Of a stretch of 64,000 bases of DNA, positions 1-13,520 are shown piece after piece. The translations under genes and the position numbers were made by a program. Source of the DNA: Branchiostoma floridae. Taxonomy: Eukaryota; Chordata; Leptocardii; Amphioxiformes; Branchiostomatidae. Each line of letters begins with the position of its first letter. Position 1 is the stretch's first letter. The stretch covers positions 10,415,244 to 10,479,243 of the forward strand of contig NC_049993.1 of the NCBI RefSeq assembly GCF_000003815.2. The letters run 5' to 3'. The notes under the pieces were generated by a model. It had not been told where the DNA came from. It ran no database searches and saw only the letters and a list, made by a program, of their open reading frames with translations.

Positions 1-1360
1 CTTGTTTGGTGTACTTTGAGCCATTTTAATTAGATTGTTTTAATCCTCGATCATCGTCAAAGCTTCGGTGCATACTTCTTCTGAAGTAGTATGTCATTTA
101 AGAATAAAGGAAGCCACCATTATTATCTTTTCGGCATATCTTTCTTCCGTATGATCATGAGGCCTCCATATTTTAAAAGTGCAACAGGACGTGTATCAGA
201 TCTGTGTTCAGTAATACTGCCACTGATGGTCATGACAGCCAATCTCAAAGTTTTACGTTTTGTACAGCATTGACCTGTCACCAATGGCATGTTGAGCTAG
301 CGTACTCTACTCACTGTCGGCGCTGTTTTTCATTGGATGACCTCTGTCTAGAAGTGAACATAAGACTCAAACCTGGGAAAGAATTAATTGGGCATTGCTA
401 TCGGCAAGCCCGACATGTTTGATCGGTTAGAAACCCAGGCTTTTTCACTTTTTGACTGTCTGTTCACAAGCTTAACTGTCCATGTGGACGTACATGTACT
501 ACCCTTTGTTCATGTTTACTTCCACCACACCCGTCCTTTGTTTCCCACGTCTTTACGTTTCTTGCATGCGATTGTCCCTCTATCTAGGATGTTATCCAAA
601 ACAACTACGCATGCCCAGAATGCCCAAAAAATTATTGAGGACAGGTCCTGGAATTCTTGCAAACAACACGGGATACCACTGTACTTTTATGATTCTTCCC
701 CCTGAGAGTGTCGGCAAAAATAATACTTTTCGTGGAAAGGCTTGTGAAAAAATACATTGTACGTCCTTCACGAAAAGTATACATCATGATGTGTAAGACG
801 TATCACGAAGAGATCAGAATATTTCTAACTGGATAGAACCTCTAGAGGCTCGTTATCTACAGGAGTCATGTCTGCAGTCTGACCTCTGCCTCCTGGATAG
901 GAACCACATACAAAGAGATTTTAACAAGCAATACTTTGAGCCGTTTCTTCAGAACATCTGCATCCTGTCCGTAGAATCATGTCCTGGATAGGTTGAAGTC
1001 GTCAATATGTTCTGTCTTCAATGGAAATGTATTGGGAGAATTGAGGCATCTCAACAGACCTGTATCTTTCCATGCCTACAATGACGTCAGGGTTTTAATA
1101 CATATAGAAGCAAAGAATCAATAACTGACAAAAGATGATAAGATGAGAAAACTCTTTGAAATTTGACGCATAAGATGTGCTGGTAATCCAGGTGGGATTA
1201 TGCTGGGATTTTCTTGCTAAGTCTACCTTTATTGTTAGCTTGATTGATTGTTTAATCTGTGTTTGTTAGTTGAAGCTTAGAAGTAGGAGAGTGAACATTA
1301 AATGTATGTCTATTTCCTATCACAAAAATTGGCTTTCCATTAAGCCTCTACTTGAAATGG
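1..1360. other. non-coding stretch, no gene recognised
   Basis: The open frames here are short, overlap in several frames and show no recognisable domain. The one structure I see is a small inverted repeat near 723-780, where an arm starting atacttttcgtg is mirrored by cacgaaaagtat about 45 bp later. Confidence 0.5.
723..780. repeat. short inverted repeat (hairpin)
   Basis: The arm at about 723-740 (atacttttcgtggaaagg) is mirrored by 765-780 (ccttcacgaaaagtat), leaving a loop of about 25 bp. It could be the core of a very short foldback element or chance; no target-site duplication was found. Confidence 0.4.
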
Positions 1361-1955
1361 NNNNNNNNNNNNNNNNNNNNNNNNNNNNNNNNNNNNNNNN
1401 NNNNNNNNNNNNNNNNNNNNNNNNNNNNNNNNNNNNNNNNNNNNNNNNNNNNNNNNNNNNNNNNNNNNNNNNNNNNNNNNNNNNNNNNNNNNNNNNNNNN
1501 NNNNNNNNNNNNNNNNNNNNNNNNNNNNNNNNNNNNNNNNNNNNNNNNNNNNNNNNNNNNNNNNNNNNNNNNNNNNNNNNNNNNNNNNNNNNNNNNNNNN
1601 NNNNNNNNNNNNNNNNNNNNNNNNNNNNNNNNNNNNNNNNNNNNNNNNNNNNNNNNNNNNNNNNNNNNNNNNNNNNNNNNNNNNNNNNNNNNNNNNNNNN
1701 NNNNNNNNNNNNNNNNNNNNNNNNNNNNNNNNNNNNNNNNNNNNNNNNNNNNNNNNNNNNNNNNNNNNNNNNNNNNNNNNNNNNNNNNNNNNNNNNNNNN
1801 NNNNNNNNNNNNNNNNNNNNNNNNNNNNNNNNNNNNNNNNNNNNNNNNNNNNNNNNNNNNNNNNNNNNNNNNNNNNNNNNNNNNNNNNNNNNNNNNNNNN
1901 NNNNNNNNNNNNNNNNNNNNNNNNNNNNNNNNNNNNNNNNNNNNNNNNNNNNNNN
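1361..1955. other. assembly gap (595 N)
   Basis: Run of N. Any open frame drawn across it is meaningless. Confidence 0.99.
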
Positions 1956-4909
1956 CTACATCGGAAGGAACAGGTTTTGAGTGAGTTTTCAGTGAGTCGA
2001 TTTATGAAAAAAAAAGGTACCAACTTTAATGGAGCAGATGTTGCCTGTGAATTTTATTGGATCTTTATGATATTCAACTTTGATTCGTATTAACGTACCG
2101 CCCTGTGGCAGTAGCTACCAAAAGGTGCTCACAAATGTTAGGTTAAAAATTAATGCGCGTTGTCTAGAATGAATACAGAAACATGCTTTGTTTTGTAATG
2201 ATTTGTAACACATGGTCTGCAGATGGTGCTGTATGTGGTTGTTTCGGAATACGGGTAGAAAAGTTGTCTGAGTGAGACTCAAAGGCTCTCAAAAGGCAAT
2301 CGCTGGTCCGAAGAAATCGATGAAAAGCAGGCAATGAGGTCCATTTAAAGCCACTGAAAACTAATTTACGGTCAGTCGATGGTCTGGAAAATCAGACACA
2401 CAAAGTGAATTTCACCGTGACATGACAGTCTCTGTGCTTCTATCGCTGCCCTTTGTCTTACGTGGAGTGTTGCAGTAGATAGATTTACAGTATGGTGGAA
2501 TGATTGCAAGTGCACCCGATTCATGCCTTAGGTGAAACGGCCTTAATACAGATAAGTAGGGCTATAAGGAGTTTACAGCAACACCATTCTTTCACTTGGA
2601 ATAAACTACAGTGACATTTAGTGTACTATTAACCTCCATCTATAGCAGCCTAGACCAATTTTCATTCTTTGAACTTTGGGGGTGTTGTTACATGATAAAA
2701 TGCTTCATGTACAGCTTTTTTGCTAATAGCGTAACTCATCATGTGAGTCTCATAATCAGCAACATATTGTACAAATAGCTACAATCATCATTGTTGCCAT
2801 TATTGTTACCGCATTTTTAATGTATGAATTTCCAGCAACTCCCATTCCATATACACTGCAGGCATTTTTGAGTGATGTGTAGGGTAGGGGGGTAATGTTC
2901 GCAAATCTTCTGTACGAAGTCAAGAATCAATGTGCTACAGTTAGAAATTCAACAGAAATTTTCAACATTCACATATCATAACATACACGTAGCTACGGTG
3001 TGCTGAATGAAGACATGCTGATCAATGTGCCCCATTCATACTTATATCAGTGTATATAGGTCTCAGATGGTAGTACCTGCCGTCTGCTTTTCATACCCCT
3101 TTGCAGTTTGTGTCCTGTAACGAATCGTACCATATGGGTTATATGGTCATTGTGATTTCCTTCCGCTACATCTAGATCTGTATGTGGTTGTTGGTGGTAT
3201 GGCCAAAGACATCACATGGTACACACTCATGAATTGACAATTTTCCCGAAATCTCAGTCTAACATTTGGTTACCATTTGCTCTTTATTCTACAGTCATCA
3301 GCAGCAAGTAACAAAACCTGTGGTCTTATATACATTATGTACATGTACATGTATGTATATGTTATATAAATACATATGCATAACGTAGGTAACAAAACTA
3401 TAAAAGTCCGTTTCTCAACCCTGTGAGTGTGATGCTGATAATGCTTCCCTTGAAGCTTCCGTCGTGTAATGGACTTGCTGGCCTCCAGCACATTTTGTAC
3501 GGAATATGTGCAGCAAAATTACACGCTGTTGGAAATAGCTTTTGGTCTCCCTGGAAGCGTAATGGTATAGTGATCCCAGGACTTAGGTTTCGTCCGAGGG
3601 TTAATGAAATGGTCCTTGGCCTTAGAAAGTTTGCCCATAGCATCGATAATATGGAACTATGCCAAAACTCACGCTTCTTGCCTTACAAAGTTGACTTGAC
3701 TATATCCATGTATGCACGAGAGGCACAAGGAAATTTACCTAATTTGAATGGTGAAGCATTGTACGTCATATTAATGTAAACGCCATTTATCATTTCAAGC
3801 ACTATTGTTTGTGTCTACACATCGTTGTGATAGATTTCCAGTATACCTAACCTGTCATGATTGAAATTGATTACTTTCAAAGTTGATTTATGGCAACTGC
3901 GCGGATTTAGAAAAGTCTTTAAGTTTGAGAACGGGATATATCTTTTATAGATATCCAAGGGTATAAGTAAAATATGCATCCACCACATTAGATACCGTAT
4001 AACCATTGAGCAGCGACATTTTCTCTCCACATGTATTATTTGATCTGCATCCAAACGCAAATCGATTTTTTCCTAATATAAATTGCAAAATTATGACAAC
4101 TGCTGCTTAAGTAGACATTTATAGACTATACTTTACACCATAACGTCGCTTGGAACAGTTATAATGCAGTGATGCCAACATTCGGCTTATCGTTATGCGT
4201 GCCAAACGTGTAACCACATACATGTACGTCGTGATAACACGCTCGTATAGAGCATATATACTAGTAAATATTACCGGTGAAAAAAATATTCCAATCTCAA
4301 CGGAGATTTGAAAAGAGCCATCAAGGCAGCCCATCGTACGAAGCCATCTCTTGCGGCACATTATGACCTGTGAACATCCACTGGTCTGGAAAATTTCCAG
4401 GCACACCCCCCTAGGGTATTCACACATGAAACCACCCTGACCTGACGCTTCGGTCGCTGAATTAGTATGAACAGATAATCAGGGAAGCGTCAATGGATAA
4501 AGGATTAACCTCCATGCATGCGGTCCCTGTGCAATCTGTGCAAAATCATCAGAAGCGCCGGCAATGCCAGCGATGACAATATTTCATTGCCGCAAATAAA
4601 AAGGAGGCGATCTCGTTAGCTATTGACGCTGAAAATTGAAATCTGATGGGGACCTGGCTATCCTGTTTCAGCACTTCGATTTATATTCCATTATAAAATG
4701 ATCGTTTTGTATCCCTAGACAAATTTCCCAATTTATGTATGATCATGGTGTTCAAATATTAGATGAGCTTTTATTGCCAGCAGGAAATCTCACCATAAAC
4801 GACCGAGTTGGATGCGATTTTGTAACATTAGTTGATAGCAGCTTTGTATGCCATACATGGTTACAATTCCAGTTTACTTGGAATTAAGTCTTGATATGTT
4901 TCCTGATGC
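1956..4909. other. non-coding stretch, no gene recognised
   Basis: AT-rich intergenic or intronic sequence. The longest open frame (3423-3779, +) has no domain I recognise and is mirrored by an equally long frame on the other strand. An AT-rich tract with repeated tacatg/tatgta steps lies at about 3325-3385. Confidence 0.5.
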
Positions 4910-5131
4910 NNNNNNNNNNNNNNNNNNNNNNNNNNNNNNNNNNNNNNNNNNNNNNNNNNNNNNNNNNNNNNNNNNNNNNNNNNNNNNNNNNNNNNNNNNN
5001 NNNNNNNNNNNNNNNNNNNNNNNNNNNNNNNNNNNNNNNNNNNNNNNNNNNNNNNNNNNNNNNNNNNNNNNNNNNNNNNNNNNNNNNNNNNNNNNNNNNN
5101 NNNNNNNNNNNNNNNNNNNNNNNNNNNNNNN
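4910..5131. other. assembly gap (222 N)
   Basis: Run of N. Open frames crossing it are artefacts. Confidence 0.99.
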
Positions 5132-7400
5132 TCATCCAGACTTGATAACTTAAAGATAATGCGCAGATTATAGTTAACATATGGTGTGCTATAAACCAGA
5201 TGATGCACTGAGCATTCGTATGTCCAACAAATTCTTCGTAAATCCTCATTAAAGGCTGAGTAAAATCTCGCATAGCGATTTGTAGATTATGAGCATCTCC
5301 AATCAGACAAGATGTAATCCCATCTTTCATCACTCAGTGTAATTAATGCATAATCATTAAAAGCGTTTTCCCCGTGGTTAATAGTTGAACTCATTGAACT
5401 CCAAGGAGATTTAGGAGGGACGTTGATTTCGTATGGAATTAGGTTAGGCGTCAACAAACCATCCATACTTGTCATCCATGAGGCCAATGTTCACGTAGCG
5501 GCAAGTAGGTCATATGGAACCTTTCATATGGCACCGCCTTATTCATTAAATGATGAATTGTGTGAACTTTTAACACAGAAGCACTTCGTCTACCAGATTC
5601 TAAACATTTTGTGAGTTTATCATCAGAGTCCAATGCCAATGATAAGTATACATGAGGAGCCCATTCTAATGAAACAAATCTATTTAGGCACAATCTAGAC
5701 ACCCGATCTAGACACGAACTGTAAGTATGAAAACAATTATGATCGACCGGAAGGCTTGAAGTGCCCTTTCGCTTCCGCAGTCAGATATTCTTTAAGATAA
5801 TTGTGAACCTGAGTTACCGAAGTCAAGTTTGCTTTAGATTCTCAACTTCGTTTTAAAGATGATCAATACTGACGATCATCGAAAACACTCATCTCTTCAA
5901 ACTTCGAAAAACATTTACATTTTCTCCAAAGGCTGTAAAAAACATAAGTCAATGAAAACAAATCCGTTGTAGAAATATCGAATACATAAAAACATCAATT
6001 TGCATTGAATAATTAATACGTACAACAGTTACGTCGAAGATTATTTTGCATATATATATCTGTAAAGATAGAAATAATTGTCAACTTTGGCTGAACAAAG
6101 TTTAATCTATCTCTTGATAGGACATGTTGTCGTGGGCGCATTGGACGTGATGCAATAGGAAGTCGTCCTATTTTCCGGGGAAATTGGGTTAGATAGTTTA
6201 AAGTGGCCTATTCATTTGTTCCGGCTGTCAAGACGACGTCAACATAATGTTATTAAATAGGTCAGAGAGAACTTTGAAAGCAGAGACTCTCTTAATGGTC
6301 GCATCCTCATTTTCACCGTATTGACGCAATGCCTACGTATGTACGTAACAACAGCAATGTTTCTAATCGGTTACATATATGGCTCCCTACGAGATGGCGA
6401 TGTTTCAATACATGCATAAATATTCTGTTGGTAACGCTTAAAGAGAACGGTAAGCATGTATGGCTGATTGTCGTAGGCTGCTTAATCCAAAGGTTATAAC
6501 CTTCCGATATGATGTCGCTCCTTTAGCAGATAGAAGTACCAGAGAACTTTGTAGAGCAGCGCGTTCCTATGCAATGTAACGGGGACAGATTAGATTGTGC
6601 ATTTATTCACGAAGATGATTCCGCGTTTTCTTCGTAATGAATTAAAGTGCGACGCGCAGGTCCATTGGGAATACCATCCTTAATTGGCTTATCTTTTTAT
6701 ATTGCATGTAAAGATAAAGAAAAACCAGTGCGAACAAAGTAACAAAAATGTTTATCATTTGTCTGCATGAACGGAAATTAAGGGACCTGTGTCTCTGGGG
6801 CCCGAGCCACAACGTTTGCTACCTGACTTGATAAAAAAGATTTTACACTTAATATCATTAAACATTTTCTCTTATTGACTCACCGTGTAATAACCACTTA
6901 TCAGCAGGCGTTCTGTCATCATGCCTTTGCGTTTTTAGAAACATAATTTAGGTCGACGTCTTTTCAGTTTTAACCCCCAAGTAACAGTGGTAACGTCCGG
7001 CTCGTGGATACAGCTAGCGCCGGTATTTGCTGAGCCGTATTTTGCAAGAAGGTCGCTTTAACACTTTGCTGTTGTCGTAGGTACCCATACATGTTGTAAT
7101 TTAATAATGTTCTACTGTACCTGCTGGAGGGACACGCGCCGTTAGTAAGGAGATATAGTCTACCTTATGGTTTTATTCCCTTGGCCGAACGCGTGACGGG
7201 AAGGACCGGGCATAAGTACGATTTGCAACACGACTTTCCTGCAAAGGTTTTGAGGTTCTCTTCAATTGGAAATCGTCAACGTCTTTCGGTCATGCGAATA
7301 CTAGAGTACATCTTTTGCTGGTGAAAAGAGGCTGAAGTACGCCCAAGCTTGTATATCACGGAGAGAATGAGTGATCTACTCTTCATGGGAATTTTAATGC
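5132..7400. other. non-coding stretch upstream of the first receptor exon
   Basis: No coding exon or known repeat is recognised. It lies directly upstream of the gap and exon at 7.4-7.9 kb, so a promoter or 5' exon of that gene could be here, but nothing in the sequence identifies one. Confidence 0.45.
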
Positions 7401-7500
7401 NNNNNNNNNNNNNNNNNNNNNNNNNNNNNNNNNNNNNNNNNNNNNNNNNNNNNNNNNNNNNNNNNNNNNNNNNNNNNNNNNNNNNNNNNNNNNNNNNNNN
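7401..7500. other. assembly gap (100 N, probably unknown size)
   Basis: Exactly 100 N, a conventional placeholder for a gap of unknown length. It ends 17 bp before the receptor exon, so the real upstream sequence of that exon may be missing. Confidence 0.95.
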
Positions 7501-7517
7501 AAGTATCATTTTTCAAG

Positions 7518-7886
7518 ATGCTGTTTTTGTTGTTGACTGTGGTTCGGGAGGATCAAGGGTTTGTGGACAGCGCTGTCGCCGTGGCTGGTGCGGCCTTCCC
7601 AAATGATTCCACCGGGTATCTCCGGTCAGCCTTCCAGGAGAGCATAGAGATCATCAGGAATGACTCTGCCTTTGGAGTGACATGGACAGGAATGTCAGTA
7701 AACGCTTCGTTTGACACAGACACAGCTTTCCAAGCGTTCTGTGATTACGTGGAGTTCCCCGGGCGCAGGGTGATGGTAACGGCCGACACGGTCGGGATGG
7801 GGCTCGGTGTGGGCGGCCTGGCCACTCAGCTGGGCATCCCGCTCATCAGCATAGACAACAACCTGGACCTGAACTCCGACAACAAG
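7518..7886 (+). CDS. N-terminal exon of an ionotropic glutamate receptor-like / ANF-receptor domain protein (partial gene)
   Basis: A 123-codon exon that ends in phase 0 at ...AACAAG followed by the donor gtaaca. It begins with a short hydrophobic stretch (MLFLLLTVV), then a beta-strand-like segment (VAVAGAAFP), an amphipathic helix (residues 33-47), an 'AFCDYV' helix around residues 72-77 and a strand ending LGIPLISID around 105-113. This order matches the first lobe of the amino-terminal ligand-binding domain of ionotropic glutamate receptors and related family-3 receptors. It is unusually GC-rich and codon-like compared with its surroundings. The start is uncertain: the ATG follows 'tttttcaag', which could be a splice acceptor, so an upstream exon may be lost in the adjacent gap. 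No transmembrane or S1/S2 exon is seen in the window. It is paralogous to the exon at 33383. Confidence 0.65.
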
Positions 7887-10800
7887 GTAACATCTTCCTC
7901 TGTCTTACATATGCGCGTGGTTGCTTATAAACAACAAATCTCATGTTGAAAAAATTGTCCAGCCAGAATTTTAAACCAGCGCAATTGTGCCAGAAGTTGT
8001 CATAGAGCTCCAGGATGTTGAATATTCAAGAGTGTCTTTAGTCTAGTTCGAACGTTGAAACAAGTACAGGAGCAAATATAGACATTTTAAAGCTATACGG
8101 CGACTGCTTTTGGATTTGGCGAAAGTTTGGTAGCCCTCATTTATGTCATGCGCATGGCCATGAACATGGGCCCCCGTTATGACTTCGATGATGATGGCAT
8201 AGAATATGTTTCGCTCGTCCATTGAGCATCCATACGTATCGTGCTATTTAAAACCTTAATATAATCATCTTCCGTTATTTATTTTTTTTTAGTGAGAAGT
8301 ACTTTCAATGCAAAGATGTTTTAGACCAATGTTAATCCCCTGTGCAATGAGCTGTACAATATTATTTGAAAGTAATAAGAAACATGTACATCTACCCTAT
8401 AGGCTATAGCCAATGGGCCTTTATAATGATAAATCTTTGATTTAGCGTCTTTCTCTACCTGATAGCCAGGTGCGGCGCCGCTCTTGAATTTATCGCTCCT
8501 ATATACGACGCCACTTAAGTTCCACCTTTTCAGGTCAAACAGTCGATTGGATGATTGTCAAATCTATATTTATTGTTGTACCAATTTCCAACTCGATAAA
8601 AAATGAGCCTGTTATACAAACAACTTGCATAACTTTTTTTCACTTGCCCTCCTACGTTCCAGCATGTCTGCGCATTCCTGAAAGAATGGGCAAAGCAAAG
8701 CAAAGCACTGAAACTCTCATTCCGTTCTTGCTACAGTGTGTGACTACGAAAATTCCAGCTTAGGCAACACAAGAAATGGTAATTATCACTTGTAAGCGGC
8801 GGAATACTTGGCAACTCCCATGGAATACGGTTTTGAAGTTTGACGTGAAGGTCAGGACAAACCTAACCCACAATGGAACGATATGGTGTGATATTGGAAA
8901 ATACGAAGTTTTTTTATACCTGTCTATGTAAAGTCTGGAGTAAGCATACAAATAACAATAATAAATTCAGACAGTGCCGATAGGGGTTACTTCCTCAACA
9001 GAGCCGTATGAGGTAGCTAAATGTGTTTCATGTCATAACGAATTCCTTTCACGAACCGCGAAACGATACCAGCCATGTTGTGCATTTAGTAAGCTGCATA
9101 ATGCGACAATTTGATCAAAAAGTGCGTCACTTAGCATTCATGTTACCACTTACCAAGTGTTATTGATTGTCGTATCCCGCAATTCTCTGTAACGAAGAAG
9201 TCATAGAAGTATCAATGATGAACATGAGGAGGCGACAGTGGCTGAAAGATGCACTGTCATCATTTTGGTTGAAAGTATCTATGTGAATAAGATATTGGTA
9301 TATTCATGTGCCTAGAAGTACGATCATGTAAAATTCAGGTTTTAGACCGGAGGAATTATTGAAATCAGTATAAATATTGACGAGAGTCAGGCGTTATTAT
9401 TCAAAGCAACAGAGTTCACGCACTGTGCCCCCTCTAAATGATTCATCCGGTTGCTACCACAGCGAATTTCATCGAGGTACATTTCTCCAGACGAAGAGTA
9501 GCACACAGAAAAGAACAATATTCCAAAATTGCAGAATAGGTATTCTTGTGAAGTCTTGTGTCTAAGTTAAGCAGTTCGTGATGTGTTTCTTACAAACACT
9601 CCACATCGTTGTACAGATCTTCATGTATGGTTATTTCTGATAGGGTAACCTCGTTACAACAAATTGGAAGAGGGCCATAGTCGAAATATACAGTTTGAGA
9701 GATGTTTTATTTGATATAAACGTTGTTATTGATCTGCTGTATACTTCGATATGAAAAACCCAACTTGATTAACAGATGGCGATGAAATAACTATCTTGAC
9801 ACATGCATTATATTTTCATCAAATGACTATAATCATTACCATTTCTAATGGAACATAAGCCATCAAGATTCCTCATTTTCCATGTCATCAAATGGCATTA
9901 TCGGCGTCATAGAATTAATGTCCTTTATAATTGTACTCCAACGGTGATACGTCTTAATTTCTTATCCAATGTAACTTGCAACTCTGTGTCTCTATTTCAT
10001 TATTTCGAAGTCTATCTATTAAGTTACACAACTAAAAGACTGTTAAAAGTGCCATGTGGCTGTAGTTTTATTACGCAACGGAAGTGTATGCTTAAAATAT
10101 TAGTGAGCACTTTAAAAAATGTTTGAGCTGTAACATTACTATTGCCGCATTTTATGATTATACTGTATCTAGAGTTCTAAGCGCCCGTGTATATATCAAA
10201 CACATACAAGGTGCAAGATAAGTGAATATAGTAACATAATAGTTCGTTCACCAATAGACTTCGCAATAACGAACCGTAAAACTTCATATAAGAGTCCTTG
10301 TAAAGGCCTGTTTGTTGCCGAAGTCTTTTAAGTCTGACTTAGGTAAAATCAATATTCACACGGGGATGTGCAAACTGCAGACCTCTTGATACCCTCAAAA
10401 GCTTTATGCCTTCACCGTGTTCATGGTCTAAGTGCCTAATCAAAAGCGTGTGGTTTTTGAGAGCATCTTTGCTTGAGCTTGTAATGTAAGGGTCTTAGGT
10501 TATACATAGTACATTTAACTTTACGTGGTGACACGTTTCAATACAAGCGCCACAGACCCCATATGTACCGTACACAGCAAGTAAAACGTACAGACGTTCA
10601 GTATTTGAATTCGTTGTACCCATATGGATAGGCAATAAATGTTTTAAAAATGTTCTTAAAAAGGAATAGCAGTAAGCAAATGTTGAAAAAGTTTCACTTT
10701 CTCGTATCATTATACAGTATCAATGTTTAACGTTTGCAGCATATCTTTTGCTGCAGGTGCGACCATGGTAATACAGATAAGTTCTGTCTTTACACTTATA

Positions 10801-12227
10801 TCACATAGATGCAGATATATACGCCCGTGACTAAATACCTTGATCTAGCTGGCATGCTCTTACACCTGCATTCCAAGATCTTCTACGCTCATCGAATAGT
10901 AAACTCGGAGGTATATAAAGACATCAACCATTTGATTGATCACATGTTTAACAAATTGACTGACTTGAAAGACTGTACATCTGGACAAGAACATCACTAA
11001 GTGGTTTTTACAGCCATACGGGGGACACACATCTGTGAATGTGCAGGGGGGACTCTGTGCATTGATACTGTTACTTTAGCTGTGTTGTATGGAGGATTGC
11101 TACATGTGGTCAGCTCGTGAATGGGTCACGACATCACTTTAGCTGATTATGGCTCAGGTAACAGGCACTTCCTTGTAATCTTTCAAACGATTTCAAGTTT
11201 TGATGCAAAAAACAGAATCCCTGTTCCCGTTGACGTTTTGGGTTCGAAGTTTGACTTAACTACTTTGAGACTTTATAACTATATAACTACGTTAGAGATA
11301 TTATCATTACATTTTCCACCTATTTTGTTCGTAACTCTTACATGTTAATTGTGTTTTTGGCATCGAACCGAGGCTCCTAAAGACTGATGCCAGCGCTCCG
11401 AGTCCTAATTGATGTAGGTGTCGTAGCAAATTAAGCCACTTTTCTCTATGATTGGGTCGATACCCAGACTCTTTGCAATTATAAAATGTCTTCACCGCGC
11501 AAAATGACATGAACACCTGCCAGAGTCAACCACATCGCTTGTCGCACATCCAAGCACACTGGAAAGCCATTTATTTGGAAGTTGTAGGCAGCGTGGTTGT
11601 TTCATCGACTACGAGCCAATGCGTATATCTAGTATATGATGTTCTCTTGAAGTTTAGTTCTTGGTCGATGTCTGGATGGTTCTGGTCGATGTCTGGATGG
11701 TTACAGTAGTGCCCGGTTTGTAGTTTCCTTTAAAACATGCGGGTAACATTAATCACGTTTTAAGACAGTGTCTCAAGTAAGTTTATAACACCACATCGCT
11801 TCAAACAACGTTTGCAGTAAGATGTGCAAAGCTAAGGTTTAGGTGTGACCAGTCGTCCAGTGTAATATAACCAGCTGCTGCCTGGCCGCACGCCTGCGAA
11901 GATGGTGTGTTATACCGAAGGACGGTTATACCGGCTACATCCATACAGAACTTAACTGTAAAGCACTGGTATCTATCGTGATGTGTTGCACGTTTTATCT
12001 ACGATGTCACGTATCTCCAGGACCAGCAGGTTAAGGAATCTGTCAAAGGCTCTTTTAAAATAGCGTGACCTTTCCCACATTGTAACCATGGAGCACTTAG
12101 TCAGTTTTGTGTCAGTATCCATTGGTGCCTCATAATTTTAAGGGGAAGGTCATAGAGCTGGCTTTAACGAGCAGTGCAACATTTCTCATTCCTGAAGGTG
12201 GGGTGTGGAGAATGTAAATCTTATTAA
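7887..12227. other. non-coding stretch, probably intron or intergenic
   Basis: Begins with a good splice donor. I searched for the next receptor exon (later ligand-binding lobe, membrane segments) in all frames and recognised none. A 20-bp unit containing tggtcgatgtctggatggtt is tandemly doubled near 11660-11700. Confidence 0.45.
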
Positions 12228-13520
12228 GAGCACGTTTTGTTCATCCTACTGTGAACTGGACAATACGCAGTAGAGCAGATACAATTCACAACCCGACTGT
12301 GACCAACGAAAGCGTTCACACTTACGATAGCTGGCCCTTCCAATTCATGGGTAATTTTCTGTGCTTTTCGTCTATATTTTAGCCTTTTTATTTCCTAATT
12401 GATGGCAATTTTACCGCAATATCATCGTGGGTACATTTTGATTGCCACATCCTGTCGTAAATGGCTGCTGGAGTGTGTAGCATACTAGTACTGTTATTTT
12501 CTACAACTAGTTTTTACCTAATCACATGTTTTGATAGTTCATGTATTCGTAACAACACCTATTTCAGATACCCTTGTCTGAATGCACTTTTCACATATAC
12601 CAACTAAGGTCATGTACAAAGTTTCCTGCACAGGACGGACCAGGCAAAACATAGAGCATGTTTTGTTCATCCTACTATGAACTGGACAATACGCAGTAGA
12701 GCAGAAACAATTTGCAACCTGACTGTGACCAACGAAACTGTTCACACTTATAATTAGCTGGTCCTTCCAATTCATGGGTAATTTTATGTGTTTTCTTCAG
12801 TCTATATTGTAGCCTTTTTTATTTCCTATTTGATGGCAATTTTACCGCAATATCATCGTGGGTACATTTTGATTGCCACATCCTGTCGTAAATGGCTGCT
12901 GGAGTGTGTAGCATACTAGTACTGTTATTTTCTACAACTAGTTTTTGCCTAATCATATGTTTTGTTAGTTCATGTATACGTAACAACACCTATTTCAGAT
13001 ACCCTTGTCTGCATGCACTTTTACATATACCAACCAAGGTCATGTACAAAGTTTCCTGCACAGGACGAACCAGGCAAAACACAGAGCATGTTTTGTTCAT
13101 CCTACTAGAATACTGTGAACTGGACAATACGCAGTAGAGCAGAAACAATTTACAGCCCAAATTGACTTTGACCAACGAAACAGTTCATACTTACTTTAGC
13201 TGGCCCTTCCAATCCATGGGTAATCTTATGTGTTTTTCTTCTACATTTTTACCTTTTTAGTTCCCCATTAATGACAATTTTACCGCAGTCGTAGTGTGTA
13301 CATTTTGATTATCACATCCTGTGGTATATTTCTGCTGGGGAGTGCAGTATACTAGATCTGTTATATTCTACAACTACTTTTTACTTAATCTAAAGTTTTG
13401 TAAGTCCATGTATACATAGAAGCACCGATTCTAGATATTGATACCATTGTCTGCATGCACATTTTACACATACCAACCAAGGTCATGTACAAAGTTTCCT
13501 GCACAGGACGAACCAGGCAA
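12228..13520. repeat. tandem repeat, three copies of about 427 bp
   Basis: The landmark ttttgttcatcctact recurs at about 12235, 12661 and 13091, giving periods of 426 and 430 bp. Others recur in register: ggacaatacgcagtagagca, tcatcgtgggtacattttga and aaagtttcctgcacaggacg. Copies 1 and 2 are nearly identical; copy 3 is more diverged and ends at about 13520 within the gaaccaggcaaa landmark. Mirror-image short open frames in each copy are by-products of the repeat. Confidence 0.92.

Noticed and set aside
1270-2023. Long open frames on both strands across 1361-1955
   Set aside because: They consist almost entirely of unknown bases; the same applies to frames across 4910-5131, 7401-7500 and 52263-52362.
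3423-3779. 118-codon open frame (+)
   Set aside because: No recognisable domain; the opposite strand is open over much of the same stretch, and no splice or promoter context supports it.
12539-13175. Similar short open frames on both strands (…VRPVQETLYMTLVGIC…)
   Set aside because: They recur because they lie in the 427-bp tandem repeat, not because they are a gene family.
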